Source: JBKECY01 sp047975025 (GTDB lineage: Bacteria; Bacillota; Clostridia; Lachnospirales; Lachnospiraceae). Taken from it: a DNA stretch of 64,000 nt. The number at the start of each line of letters is the position of its first letter. Position 1 is the stretch's first letter. Below the pieces are notes generated by a model, which was given only the letters and a program-made list of their open reading frames with translations, was not told the origin of the DNA and did no database searches. The DNA is taken from NCBI GenBank assembly GCA_047975025.1, contig JBKECY010000006.1, positions 1 through 64,000 on the forward strand, in the 5' to 3' direction. The translations under genes were made by a program, and so were the position numbers. This document shows, piece by piece, positions 16,863 to 25,487 of this stretch.

Positions 16863-17081
16863 CTATTCTTTCTCATCCTCAAAATAATCGTCAAAATCGT
16901 CTTCGAAATCATCCTCGAAATCTTCTAAATAGTTCGGAGCGAAATAACGGTACACTCCATATGCAATAGCAGCGATGGCTACAACTGCACCAACGATGGC
17001 AAGAACCCATACTAATGTATTTTTCTTCTCTTCAATTTCGTTTTTGTTCAGTTTGTCTATCAGGAACTCTAATTTATCCAT
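16863..17081 (-). CDS. Small single-pass membrane protein with acidic tail
   Basis: The 72-residue protein starts MDKLEFLIDKLNKNE, has one hydrophobic helix (about 23-45, LVWVLAIVGAVVAIAAIAYG) and ends in a strongly acidic tail of Glu/Asp/Phe. The start at 17081 has GAGAGGAAGG upstream; a longer frame from 17114 is less likely. An extended -10 (TGGTATAAT, hexamer at 17113-17118) just upstream suggests its own promoter. I do not recognise a named family. The layout (helical N-terminus, membrane anchor, acidic cytoplasmic or external tail) is common among Lachnospiraceae hypotheticals encoded near core genes. Confidence 0.7.
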   Translation of the reverse strand: MDKLEFLIDKLNKNEIEEKKNTLVWVLAIVGAVVAIAAIAYGVYRYFAPNYLEDFEDDFEDDFDDYFEDEKE

Positions 17082-17215
17082 AGCACGTACCTTCCTCTCT
17101 ACATATATTGACATTATACCACCATATTGAATAGAATGCCATAATTATGGAAAATAAATTGTGGGCAATGTACTAGTCGTAGTACCTGTTTTGCCTGTTA
17201 TTTTTCAATAGTATA

Positions 17216-19423
17216 CTATATTTTTACTAATTTCGCAAACCCTGCGAACATTTTTTTGGTGCCCGCTTTTTCAAAATCCACTGTCACTTCGAAATCGCGT
17301 CCGCCTGCCAGAATCGCCGTTACGACGCCTTGCCCGAATTTCATGTGTTTGACGGTGTCTCCCACTTCATAGGAAAGACTTGTCTGCGGGCCTCCGAAAG
17401 CAGCTGGCTGTACCGTACGCTTTTGGAAAATCTGGCGTGCGGCGGTATTGCCGCCTGTGGGTGCAGGTTCCACCTGTGTTTCTTTCTTATATTCGCCCTT
17501 GGCTGAGAGCAGGTGACGCGGGATTTCTTCTATAAAGCGTGATGTCTTGCAGTACTGCGTTTCTCCATGTACCATACGCTGGCGCGCTCCTGTAAGCGTC
17601 AGTTCCTGCATGGCTCTGGTGATGCCGACATAGCAAAGCCTGCGCTCCTCTTCTATTTCCGTCGGATCATCTGAGGTAATACTCATAAAGCTTGGGAACA
17701 GCCCGTCCTCCATACCGCTCAGGTAGACATTGGGGAATTCCAAGCCTTTGGCACTGTGCAGGGTCATGAGTAATACATGATCCTGTTCCGAATCCACAGT
17801 ATCTATATCTGCGATTAGCGCAATTTCCTCCAAGAATCCGCTTAGCGAAGGCTCCTCTGCCCCCATCTGGTAGGATACGACCTTGGAAATCAATTCGTCG
17901 ATATTGGCCAGGCGTTCATTGGCTTCGTCCGTATTCTCCGCCTTCAGCTCTTCGGCATAGCCGGTGGCTTCTATAATATCATTGAGCAGTTCTTCGACCG
18001 AATAGAATTCTGTCTTCGAGCGCAGTGTCTGAATAAAGGTAACAAAGGATGCAATCTTAGAAGTGCTGCGTCCAAGTGTCGGTATATCTTCCGCCAGGCT
18101 GAGTGCATCGTAGAAACTAGTATCCCGCAGCAGCGCATAATCCGCCACTTTGGTCATTGTCGTTGCTCCAATACCGCGTCGCGGTACATTCAGGATTCGC
18201 CGCACAGCGATATCGTCCTTGGCATTGTCCACTGTCTTAAGATAGGCAAGCAAGTCCTTGATTTCCTTGCGGGCATAGAAGTTCACACCGCCCACAATGC
18301 GGTATGGTATATTGGAAAAAAGGAAGCGCTCCTCCAGCAGACGGGACTGCGCATTGGTACGATACAATACCGCGGTGTCTTTGTAGGAAAAGGCACCTGT
18401 ACGGGCTTTGTCTGCGATATCATTGGCAATGTACTGCGCCTCTTCGTATGCATTATCGAACTGGCGGAACGTGACAGGGCTGCCTTCTGCATTATCCGTC
18501 CAGAGGCTCTTGACCTTGCGTCCGCGGTTGTTGCGAATCACTTCATTGGCACTCGCCAGAATCGTCTTCGTGGAGCGGTAGTTCTGCTCCAGGCGGATGA
18601 CGACGGCCTGCGGGAAGACTCTCTCAAACCCCAGAATATTCTCGATATTGGCACCGCGAAATTTGTAGATTGACTGATCATCATCACCCACAACACACAG
18701 GTTCTTGTATTTTTCTGCCAGCAGCGCCACGAACTTGAACTGTACTGTATTCGTATCCTGATATTCATCGACCATGATATAGCGAAAACGCTCCTGATAG
18801 GATTCCAGCACTTCGGGCACGGCCTGGAAAAGCTCTACCGTCTTCACCAGCAGATCGTCGAAATCCAGTGCATTGTTCTTCTTCATCTGTATCTGGTATT
18901 CCTTATAGGCCTCTACAATCGGGCGCTTCCGAAAGTCTCCCTCATGGATAAGCGCATACTCCTGCGGTGAAATCATCTCGTCCTTGCAAGATGAGATGGC
19001 GTTCAAGATCGCACGCTCCTTGTACTGCTTCGGATCAATTTGCAGCCTTTTGCAGATTTCCTTCATCAATGTCTTCTGATCATCTGTATCGTATATTGTA
19101 AAATTAGTATCGTAGCCCAACAGGTCAATATACCTGCGCAGGATACGGACACAGGTCGAGTGAAAGGTGCTCACCCACACGCTGTTCGCATCACTGCCAA
19201 TACTTTTGGCTACACGCTCCCGCATCTCCTGTGCGGCTTTATTGGTAAATGTAATCGCCATGATGTTCCAAGGATTCACATTTTTCTCTTCAATTAAATA
19301 GGCGATGCGGTGCGTCAGCACTCTGGTTTTACCCGAACCAGCTCCTGCCAGAATCAATACGGCTCCCTCCGTCTGAAAGACCGCCTTTCTCTGTTCACTA
19401 TTTAACGTATCATAATTTGCCAT
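17216..19423 (-). CDS. pcrA: ATP-dependent DNA helicase PcrA
   Basis: The 735-aa UvrD/Rep-family superfamily-1A helicase unwinds DNA 3'-5' during repair and clears replication-transcription conflicts. It has Walker A AGAGSGKT (26-33), motif Ia FTNKAAQEMR, DEYQDT (219-224), QSIYKFRGA, LEQNYRS and VYLSGMEDGLFP. The C-terminal Tudor-like domain that binds RNA polymerase is present (VGDTVKHMKFGQGVV to the end). Length is normal for Gram-positive PcrA. An extended -10 TGGTATAAT (hexamer at 19466-19471) lies upstream. It is monocistronic. Confidence 0.96.
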   Translation of the reverse strand: MANYDTLNSEQRKAVFQTEGAVLILAGAGSGKTRVLTHRIAYLIEEKNVNPWNIMAITFTNKAAQEMRERVAKSIGSDANSVWVSTFHSTCVRILRRYIDLLGYDTNFTIYDTDDQKTLMKEICKRLQIDPKQYKERAILNAISSCKDEMISPQEYALIHEGDFRKRPIVEAYKEYQIQMKKNNALDFDDLLVKTVELFQAVPEVLESYQERFRYIMVDEYQDTNTVQFKFVALLAEKYKNLCVVGDDDQSIYKFRGANIENILGFERVFPQAVVIRLEQNYRSTKTILASANEVIRNNRGRKVKSLWTDNAEGSPVTFRQFDNAYEEAQYIANDIADKARTGAFSYKDTAVLYRTNAQSRLLEERFLFSNIPYRIVGGVNFYARKEIKDLLAYLKTVDNAKDDIAVRRILNVPRRGIGATTMTKVADYALLRDTSFYDALSLAEDIPTLGRSTSKIASFVTFIQTLRSKTEFYSVEELLNDIIEATGYAEELKAENTDEANERLANIDELISKVVSYQMGAEEPSLSGFLEEIALIADIDTVDSEQDHVLLMTLHSAKGLEFPNVYLSGMEDGLFPSFMSITSDDPTEIEEERRLCYVGITRAMQELTLTGARQRMVHGETQYCKTSRFIEEIPRHLLSAKGEYKKETQVEPAPTGGNTAARQIFQKRTVQPAAFGGPQTSLSYEVGDTVKHMKFGQGVVTAILAGGRDFEVTVDFEKAGTKKMFAGFAKLVKI

Positions 19424-19564
19424 GCTTATCTCCGTTCTTCTTATCTTTTATTGCTGACGTTTCCCATTATACCATCTATCGCTCCGTATTTTAATAGCAG
19501 ATTCTATAAAATTTTTATATGACCTCAAGAGGGCTGGAAATACCGGGAACTGACTGTATCTATC

Positions 19565-19593
19565 TTGTTTATATAGGACATTTATGGTACAAT
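19565..19593 (+). promoter_or_regulatory. Sigma-A-type promoter for the glycosyltransferase gene
   Basis: TTGTTT (19565-19570), a 17-bp spacer and TACAAT (19588-19593) lie about 50 bp before the ATG at 19646. Confidence 0.6.
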
Positions 19594-19645
19594 TTTGTGG
19601 AAACTTCACACATGACTGCATATTTACAATGAGACATCTGCATAC

Positions 19646-21634
19646 ATGATTTCTATTATACTCCCCGCGTATAATGCGGAAGAATTTATAGGCCGCGCTA
19701 TTGAATCGGTCCTAAAGCAAACCTACAAGGATTTCGAATTAATTGTAATTGACGATGGGTCGGACGATGATACGGCTGGCATTGTCTCTTTTTATGTCAG
19801 ACAGGATTCCCGGATCCGGCTGCTGCGCATACCACATCAAGGGGTCAGTGCAGCGCGCAATGCGGGGCTGCGGGCAGCACAAGGGGAGTGGATTACATTT
19901 CTCGATGCTGATGATGAATTTGTTCCACAGACATGCAAGACTGTTCTGAGCAGACTCAGAGGACGAGAGGCCGGACTTGTGATTTTTTCCATAGAGTATG
20001 TCAGGGCTTATATTTATCTGTGGCCGCCGCAGCCCACCGTACTGCGCGATCACTACTATCCGGGCAACGGTGAGCGCTGCGAGCGTTTTATCGCTGCCTA
20101 CTATAAGCGCCGTAAAATGCTGATTCATTCGCAATGCAACAAATTCTATAAGCGGGCAGTGATTGAGAAGCACAAGCTTGCTTTTAGAGAAGATCTGCAA
20201 TATGGAGAGGACCAGCTGTTTAATTACAGCTATCTGGAGTATGCAGGTTCAGTCATGACTCTGGCCGCGCCTTTGCTTAAATACAATATGCGCGGTCAGC
20301 ACACTCTGTCAACTTCTCATATGAGTGACAGTATGCACCTGCATCTGTATCTGTCTGAACAGAAGATGAATCTGTTTCGGAGCTACGGCTATGCGGAGGA
20401 ACAGCTTGTATCCTTTAAAATTCACGATGCCTGCACAATCATTGACAAGGAACTCCAACAGCTGATGCTGTCGGATCAACAGCTCGGCAGTCAAGGTACC
20501 CGGGCACATATACGAAAACTTTTCGAGAGCCGCTGTCCTTCCTATTTCTTTTCAAAAGAAGTGCTTCTGTCCAAAAAACGCAGACAAGCAGAGACCGACC
20601 GGGTCGGTGAGATTCAGCGCCTTGGACTTGCGTCGGCTTCCGACCGGGAGCACAAAAAATATTTCTATCTCTCAGATTATGAATTATTTCTGGATCAGGT
20701 GAATGTGGAACGGACACGAAATTTGCTGCGGGACAAGGGGATTTTGTTACGGCGCCTTGCCGCTAGTGACACGTCGGACTTTCTCGGGCGCAGGTGGCTC
20801 GATCTGCGGCGGTGCTCTCTGGCAGAGTTTGAGGAATTTGTCAACCAGACTGACCGCTTCGTTGCCAAGATGTTCAACGGGCACTGGAGCCGCGGGTTCG
20901 AGATTGTGGATACCTCCGCGCTCGGGAAAACTTCCGGCGAAACTTCCGATGAAACTTCCGGTGAAACTCTCAGTGAAACTTCCGATGAAACTCTCGGTAC
21001 GGACTACGCCGCAGCTGTCTGCGCCTTGTACCGGCGGCTTTTGAAACATCATCAGTATATTGTTGAGGAATATATTCTCCAGCACACTGAATTGCAAGAA
21101 CTGTATCGTACTGCCGTAACTACGCTTCGTATCTTCACGCTGTGTGTCGGTGATACGGCAGAAACTGTTTTTATCCCCTCTATAAATGTGGGAAGCCGGG
21201 GCGCCACGACAAATAACGAGGGCTCCATTCAGGCATTTTATGATACAGCTTCCGGCTGCATCACAACCGACGGTACACACACGTTGCTCTCTTCAAAGGA
21301 GAAAGAGTTCGTAATCTTAGAGGTTCATCCGGACACTAACATCAGATTCAAAGGATTTCACATTCCCTATACCGCCGAAGCTGCCGAGATGGCAATGGCG
21401 GCAGCCAAACTGCTGCCGGAGATTCCGTTCATAGGATGGGATATTGCACTGACACAGGACGGCCCTCTTATAGTAGAGGGGAACGCGGCGCCTATGCTGC
21501 TATACAGCTGGCAGATGATGTATCGGACCCTCTGCGGACAGCATGGTATGAGAAAAGATTTTGAAGCGCTCCTTACAAAATATAAGCAGCAACTACGCAA
21601 ATCCAAAAAGAAAGCAGGCCTATATGAACTATAA
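19646..21634 (+). CDS. GT2 glycosyltransferase fused to sugar-transfer-type ATP-grasp
   Basis: Residues 1-240 of this 662-aa protein are a family-2 glycosyltransferase: SIILPAYNAE, DDGSDDD (36-42) and the nucleotide-sugar DxD-type motif LDADD (86-90). From about 340 it matches the ATP-grasp domain associated with sugar transfer (FVAKMFNGHWSRGFEI, YIVEEYI, TLRIFTL, INVGSRGATTNNEGS, IGWDIALTQDGPLIVEGNA). The two activities could build and ligate a surface glycan or capsule-type polymer. A six-unit repeat encoding ET(S/L)(G/D/S) is inserted inside the ATP-grasp part. Ribosome binding is weak. It overlaps the next gene by 11 bp. Confidence 0.8.
   Translation: MISIILPAYNAEEFIGRAIESVLKQTYKDFELIVIDDGSDDDTAGIVSFYVRQDSRIRLLRIPHQGVSAARNAGLRAAQGEWITFLDADDEFVPQTCKTVLSRLRGREAGLVIFSIEYVRAYIYLWPPQPTVLRDHYYPGNGERCERFIAAYYKRRKMLIHSQCNKFYKRAVIEKHKLAFREDLQYGEDQLFNYSYLEYAGSVMTLAAPLLKYNMRGQHTLSTSHMSDSMHLHLYLSEQKMNLFRSYGYAEEQLVSFKIHDACTIIDKELQQLMLSDQQLGSQGTRAHIRKLFESRCPSYFFSKEVLLSKKRRQAETDRVGEIQRLGLASASDREHKKYFYLSDYELFLDQVNVERTRNLLRDKGILLRRLAASDTSDFLGRRWLDLRRCSLAEFEEFVNQTDRFVAKMFNGHWSRGFEIVDTSALGKTSGETSDETSGETLSETSDETLGTDYAAAVCALYRRLLKHHQYIVEEYILQHTELQELYRTAVTTLRIFTLCVGDTAETVFIPSINVGSRGATTNNEGSIQAFYDTASGCITTDGTHTLLSSKEKEFVILEVHPDTNIRFKGFHIPYTAEAAEMAMAAAKLLPEIPFIGWDIALTQDGPLIVEGNAAPMLLYSWQMMYRTLCGQHGMRKDFEALLTKYKQQLRKSKKKAGLYEL
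20927..20998 (+). repeat. Six 12-bp tandem repeats inside the coding sequence
   Basis: Units of the form GAAACTTCCGRT/GAAACTCTCRGT follow each other in frame, encoding 4-residue Glu-Thr-Ser/Leu-Gly/Asp/Ser units at about residues 428-451. Unit number could change by slippage without breaking the frame. Confidence 0.85.
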
Positions 21635-22211
21635 AGCAGAATGGGACGCCATCAATCACTTTGAGACTCCGGTCCCGGACGGTATTGTAACCGAGGTCAA
21701 TGCCCTCCTCTTTGCACCCGATCCGGCTCCTAATGAGATTGCTGACGTAAGTCTCTGTATTATTCTGGGCAGCACCAACTGTGCTTATAGGGCAGAGCGT
21801 GCCGCGGATATGTTTGCAGACACAGAGGCTGTCTGCTATGTAGCCTGTGGAGGCAATCTGTCTACGGAGGGAAGATCGGAAGCTCGGCTGATTGCAGATA
21901 CACTTCTAAAACGAGGCACCCCCGCAGATCATATCCTGCTGGAAGAGCACTCTGCCAATACGCGCGAGAATATGCTCTATGTGGAGCGGCTGCTCCACGA
22001 ATATTCGGATCGTACGGCGCATGGCAGGACGGCTATTGTCTCTGCCGGTTTTCACAGGCTGCGCGTATTTTCTGCGCTGCCCGCCTCGTTGTCCGATGCG
22101 GTCTACATCAATGCATATGGTCCGAACACACGTCCTGATAACTGGTATCTGAATCAAATCGGCAGAAAGCAGATCAGTCATGAATTGTCGGTATTTTTCG
22201 GAAAGAACTGA
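21624..22211 (+). CDS. YdcF-like DUF218 protein
   Basis: The 195-aa protein has the DUF218/YdcF fold: LCIILGSTN near the start, VACGGNLSTEGRSEA, ADHILLEEHSANTRENM and IVSAGFHRLRV. Family members are SAM-binding or envelope-associated proteins of uncertain reaction. The ATG at 21624 lies inside the end of the glycosyltransferase gene (11-bp overlap), which indicates translational coupling; a longer in-frame start at 21561 would overlap by 74 bp and is less likely. It lacks the N-terminal membrane helices of ElyC-type relatives, so it is probably cytoplasmic. Confidence 0.75.
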   Translation: MNYKAEWDAINHFETPVPDGIVTEVNALLFAPDPAPNEIADVSLCIILGSTNCAYRAERAADMFADTEAVCYVACGGNLSTEGRSEARLIADTLLKRGTPADHILLEEHSANTRENMLYVERLLHEYSDRTAHGRTAIVSAGFHRLRVFSALPASLSDAVYINAYGPNTRPDNWYLNQIGRKQISHELSVFFGKN

Positions 22212-22246
22212 TTACAGTGTCAACAGAAGCAATTTGGGCAAAATGA

Positions 22247-22273
22247 AAGCCAGTGTCTGCAAGACGCTGGCTT
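22247..22273. terminator. Bidirectional terminator between convergent genes
   Basis: AAGCCAGTGTC (22247-22257) and GACGCTGGCTT (22263-22273) form an 11-bp stem with one G-U pair. T-rich sequence follows on the minus side. It sits between the convergent DUF218 and yerC genes. Confidence 0.65.
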
Positions 22274-22297
22274 AAACTCATCCTCAGGTAACTTACA

Positions 22298-22594
22298 TCA
22301 CGAGGATTGTTCCTTTATTCTGTTAATCACCAACTCGTAGCCATCGTGTCCATAATTCAGGGAACGATTTACACGGCTGATGGTGGCTGTCGAGGCACCG
22401 GTCTTCTCCGAGATTTGGAGATATGTCTTGTTCTCTGTCAGCATCTTCGCTACTTCGAACCGCTGTGACAAAGACTCCAGTTCCTTGACGGTACATACAT
22501 CTTCAAAAAACACATAGCATTCTTCTATTGATTTTAGAGACAGAATTCCTTCAAACAGGTGGTCGACTGCCTCTGTTCTGATTGTTTTTCCCAT
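22298..22594 (-). CDS. YerC/YecD TrpR-related DNA-binding protein
   Basis: The 98-aa protein matches the YerC/YecD family of TrpR-fold proteins: TVKELESLSQRFEVAKML, then the helix-turn-helix YLQISEKTGASTATISRVNRSL. It is typical of Firmicutes and presumably represses or activates a small regulon in response to an unknown ligand; its target is not shown here. It has its own promoter (22625-22653) and stands apart from the ABC importer operon upstream. Length is normal. Confidence 0.9.
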   Translation of the reverse strand: MGKTIRTEAVDHLFEGILSLKSIEECYVFFEDVCTVKELESLSQRFEVAKMLTENKTYLQISEKTGASTATISRVNRSLNYGHDGYELVINRIKEQSS

Positions 22595-22624
22595 ACAGAC
22601 TCCTTATGCTATCACCTTGTACTG

Positions 22625-22653
22625 ATTTTAGCACAGTGAACTTGTAAAGTCAA
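22625..22653 (-). promoter_or_regulatory. yerC promoter
   Basis: On the minus strand TTGACT (22648-22653), a 17-bp spacer and TAAAAT (22625-22630) precede the yerC ATG at 22594 by about 30 bp. Confidence 0.7.
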
Positions 22654-22669
22654 AATCTTTTTCCGGTGT

Positions 22670-23386
22670 CTAGCGGTAGAAATTCAGATACGGTTTTATT
22701 GCCTCCGTATTTCTGTTCAGAATCAAATGCTCCGGAAATTTCATCATCTCAAGCAACGGAATCGCATAGTCAAAGTTGCCTACGTCAACATCGATATGCG
22801 CATCACTGTCTACGACGATCGGAACTTCATATTCCATACACCAGCGCAGGATTTCCACATCATTTTCTTTGGCATTTTCCCGAAAACTAAAAGGCCGCAA
22901 GGAACTATTGTTCAGCTCAATGACCTTGTGGTACTCTTTGGCAGCTTCCACCAGCGCCTTATAATCTGCGGGCATTCTGGCATCATCCGGATGTCCGATA
23001 ATATTGATATAGGGGTTTTTCATTGCATTCACATAGGCTCGCGTATTCTCCACCACACTGCCTGCTTTGAAGCATGGGCTGTGCAGACTTGCCACCGTAA
23101 CATCCAGGGATTCCAGGTCGCGCCCTTCCATATCCACATGTCCTTCGTAATCCACAATATTAAGCTCTGCCCCCATGAGAAGCTGCACTCCGTACATGGT
23201 ACGGGGAATTACCTTAAGGTTCTGAAAGTAGAACGGATGGCAGGTCCCCGGCATCGCAGGTGCATGCTCTGTCAGGCCCAGCATTGCCAGGTCCTTGTCA
23301 GCCGCTGCCTGCGCCATCTCCCGCATGGAGCTGTACGCATGCCCGCTTGCAATTGTGTGTGTATGAAGGTCTAATACATAATTCAT
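22670..23386 (-). CDS. PHP-family phosphatase, YcdX-like
   Basis: The 238-aa PHP (polymerase and histidinol phosphatase) domain protein has the metal-binding residues of the fold: DLHTHT (6-11), TEHAP (39-43), GAELN, SLHSP, IGHPDD and DSDAHID. Enzymes of this family use a trinuclear metal centre to hydrolyse phosphoesters; YcdX itself has phosphatase activity on several small phosphates. It starts 17 bp after the last permease gene of the BMP-type importer, so it is probably co-transcribed and may act on a phosphorylated product of the imported nucleoside. That link is inference from position. Confidence 0.85.
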   Translation of the reverse strand: MNYVLDLHTHTIASGHAYSSMREMAQAAADKDLAMLGLTEHAPAMPGTCHPFYFQNLKVIPRTMYGVQLLMGAELNIVDYEGHVDMEGRDLESLDVTVASLHSPCFKAGSVVENTRAYVNAMKNPYINIIGHPDDARMPADYKALVEAAKEYHKVIELNNSSLRPFSFRENAKENDVEILRWCMEYEVPIVVDSDAHIDVDVGNFDYAIPLLEMMKFPEHLILNRNTEAIKPYLNFYR

Positions 23387-23403
23387 TTTAATACTCCTTA
23401 GTA

Positions 23404-24393
23404 CTACCGCTCTTCGCGGAAGTAATTCAAACCACAGCTCTTGGGCTGTACATTTTCTTTGCTCTGCCGGATACTGGTGATGACCAGTACGACAATCGTA
23501 GCCACGTAGGGCAGCATATCATAGATCTGCATAGGCACACCAGGAATGGATACATACAGACGCAGTACAGTAAGGGCACCGAATACCAGTGCCGCCAGCA
23601 GACCTCGCGTCGGGCTCCAGCTGGCGAAAATAACCAGTGCCACTGCCAGCCAGCCATATCCACTGACACAGTTGTATACCCAGACCCCGGAAGTTGTAAT
23701 CATACTCATATACATACCGCCCAGACCGCAGATGCCTCCACCGACAACGGTGGCTACATATTTGTATTTTGTTACATTGATACCGGCTGCATCTGCTGTG
23801 GAGGGGCTTTCACCGACCGCCTTGAGATTGAGTCCCACACGTGTCTTGTTAAAGACCCAAGCCATAACAAGTGCGATAATCACTGCGAAATATACGACCC
23901 AGTTGTAGCCGAATAAAAGCTTGCCCACGACCGGGATTTCCGAGAGGAACGGAATGCCGTTATCAGAGAACGCAGCTTTGATCTGATCTCCCACTGCCAC
24001 ATAGCCGCCGGCTTTAAGACCGAAGAATTCACCAAAGAAGTTCGCAAATCCCGTACCGAAGATGGTCAGTGTCAGACCGGTCACGTTCTGATTGGCATGC
24101 AGTGTAATCGTAAGAAAGGCATAAATCAGTGCTCCCAGTGCTGCCACAACAAAGGCGGCGGCGGCAGAGATGATCACAGCCAGCAGTTTTGACGGCTCAT
24201 GCCCTGCGGCCACGACTGCCTGTTCATAATAATAGGGAGCAATCAGTCCGGCGATGGCGCCCATGAACATCATACCTTCCACACCAAGGTTTAAGTTACC
24301 TGATTTTTCTGTCAGAATTTCACCGAGTGTACCCAGTAACAGAGGGGTACCTGCCAGTACGGCAGCAAAAAAGATATTACTTAGTACGTTCAT
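23404..24393 (-). CDS. BMP-type (nucleoside) ABC permease 2
   Basis: The 329-aa multi-spanning inner-membrane protein of the BPD_transp_2/LIV-type family starts with the canonical TPLLLGTLGEILTEKSGNLNLGVEGMM. It shows the permease signature GESPSTADAAGINV near 190-203. It pairs with the 365-aa permease upstream (4-bp overlap), the double ATPase and a BMP-family lipoprotein. Such systems import purine or pyrimidine nucleosides in Firmicutes and spirochaetes. Confidence 0.9.
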   Translation of the reverse strand: MNVLSNIFFAAVLAGTPLLLGTLGEILTEKSGNLNLGVEGMMFMGAIAGLIAPYYYEQAVVAAGHEPSKLLAVIISAAAAFVVAALGALIYAFLTITLHANQNVTGLTLTIFGTGFANFFGEFFGLKAGGYVAVGDQIKAAFSDNGIPFLSEIPVVGKLLFGYNWVVYFAVIIALVMAWVFNKTRVGLNLKAVGESPSTADAAGINVTKYKYVATVVGGGICGLGGMYMSMITTSGVWVYNCVSGYGWLAVALVIFASWSPTRGLLAALVFGALTVLRLYVSIPGVPMQIYDMLPYVATIVVLVITSIRQSKENVQPKSCGLNYFREER

Positions 24394-25487
24394 GCGGCAG
24401 CCTCCTCTCTTTTCTTACGGGTCAGTATACGGTAATTGATGAAGAACTCACATCCCAGCATGAAGAATAACAGGATGCCGGTCAATACTTCAGATGCCGA
24501 AGCCGGAATCTTGAAGGTTGTCTGTATCTTGTTCGAACCGCGGTCCAATATGGCGATAAAGGCGGCTACAATCAGCATCGCATACGGATTCATCTTGGCC
24601 AGCCAGGCCACAGTGATTGCCGTAAAACCGACACCGCCTGCTGTCCCCTCCGTAATCGTATAGTCAGAACCTGACATCTGCAGCATACCGGCCACTCCGG
24701 CAATCGCACCGGAGAAGAACATCGTCCTGCGGATAATATAGCCTACGTTCATCCCGGCATACCGGGCCGTATTGACGCTTTCACCTACGACTGCAATCTC
24801 ATAGCCTTGTTTGGTCTTATTCATATAGATGTACATCGCTACGACGAGCACCAGTGCAAGAATCCAGCCCCATTGCACACCGAAGATTTTCGTCAGCCGC
24901 GCATTATCGCTGAGCATCGCCATCTTGGGAAACTGGCTTTGCGGCGCTTTCCAAGGGCCATTCTGCAGATATTTGACAAAGGACAGCGCAATATAGTTCA
25001 GCATCAGCGTAAATAGTGTCTCATTCGTACCCCATCTGGATTTGAAGAAAGCAGGCAGCAGGCCATACAATCCCCCTCCTACGGCTCCGGCCAAAATCAT
25101 CAGCAGGATGAGCAGAGGCTTGGGCAGGCCGTCCCAGAAGAATGCGAAGTAACCGGCGAATACGGCTCCGATCAGCACCTGTCCTTCGGCTCCGATGTTC
25201 CAGAACTGCATTTTAAATGCGATGGAGATACCCAGGGCAGTGATTAAGAGCGGGATAATGATTTTAACAGTTTCTTTTTGCACAGTGGGAGTTCCGAGGG
25301 CTCCAACGACCATATCCACATAAACGGCCAGCGGATTGTGTCCCAGACACAAGATGACCAGCGCACCGGTCAGCAAGGCGCAGATAAAAGCGATGGCCCG
25401 TATTCTCCATTGTCTGGCATTTGATATACTGTCACGCTTTACAATACGCAGCAGCGGTTCATGGTGTTCTGCGGTTCTTCGGCTCAT
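24390..25487 (-). CDS. BMP-type (nucleoside) ABC permease 1
   Basis: The 365-aa hydrophobic permease belongs to the same family as its 329-aa partner, with the cytoplasmic coupling loop GESVNTARYAGMNV (about 233-246). An N-terminal cytoplasmic segment of about 25 residues precedes the first membrane helix. It overlaps both neighbours by 4 bp (ATGA-type junctions), so translation is coupled. Function is the membrane channel of the nucleoside-type importer; the exact substrate cannot be read from sequence. Confidence 0.9.
   Translation of the reverse strand: MSRRTAEHHEPLLRIVKRDSISNARQWRIRAIAFICALLTGALVILCLGHNPLAVYVDMVVGALGTPTVQKETVKIIIPLLITALGISIAFKMQFWNIGAEGQVLIGAVFAGYFAFFWDGLPKPLLILLMILAGAVGGGLYGLLPAFFKSRWGTNETLFTLMLNYIALSFVKYLQNGPWKAPQSQFPKMAMLSDNARLTKIFGVQWGWILALVLVVAMYIYMNKTKQGYEIAVVGESVNTARYAGMNVGYIIRRTMFFSGAIAGVAGMLQMSGSDYTITEGTAGGVGFTAITVAWLAKMNPYAMLIVAAFIAILDRGSNKIQTTFKIPASASEVLTGILLFFMLGCEFFINYRILTRKKREEAAA

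Noticed and set aside
20927..20998. CRISPR or intergenic repeat array
   Set aside because: Units are 12 bp, have no spacers and stay in the reading frame of the glycosyltransferase fusion.
20747..21280. Minus-strand frame of 177 codons inside the glycosyltransferase fusion
   Set aside because: Its repetitive part is just the reverse of the 12-bp repeats; the sense protein has clear domains.
22727..23374. Plus-strand frame of 215 codons opposite the PHP gene
   Set aside because: It is antisense to a clear PHP phosphatase with all metal motifs and has no ribosome site or recognisable domain.
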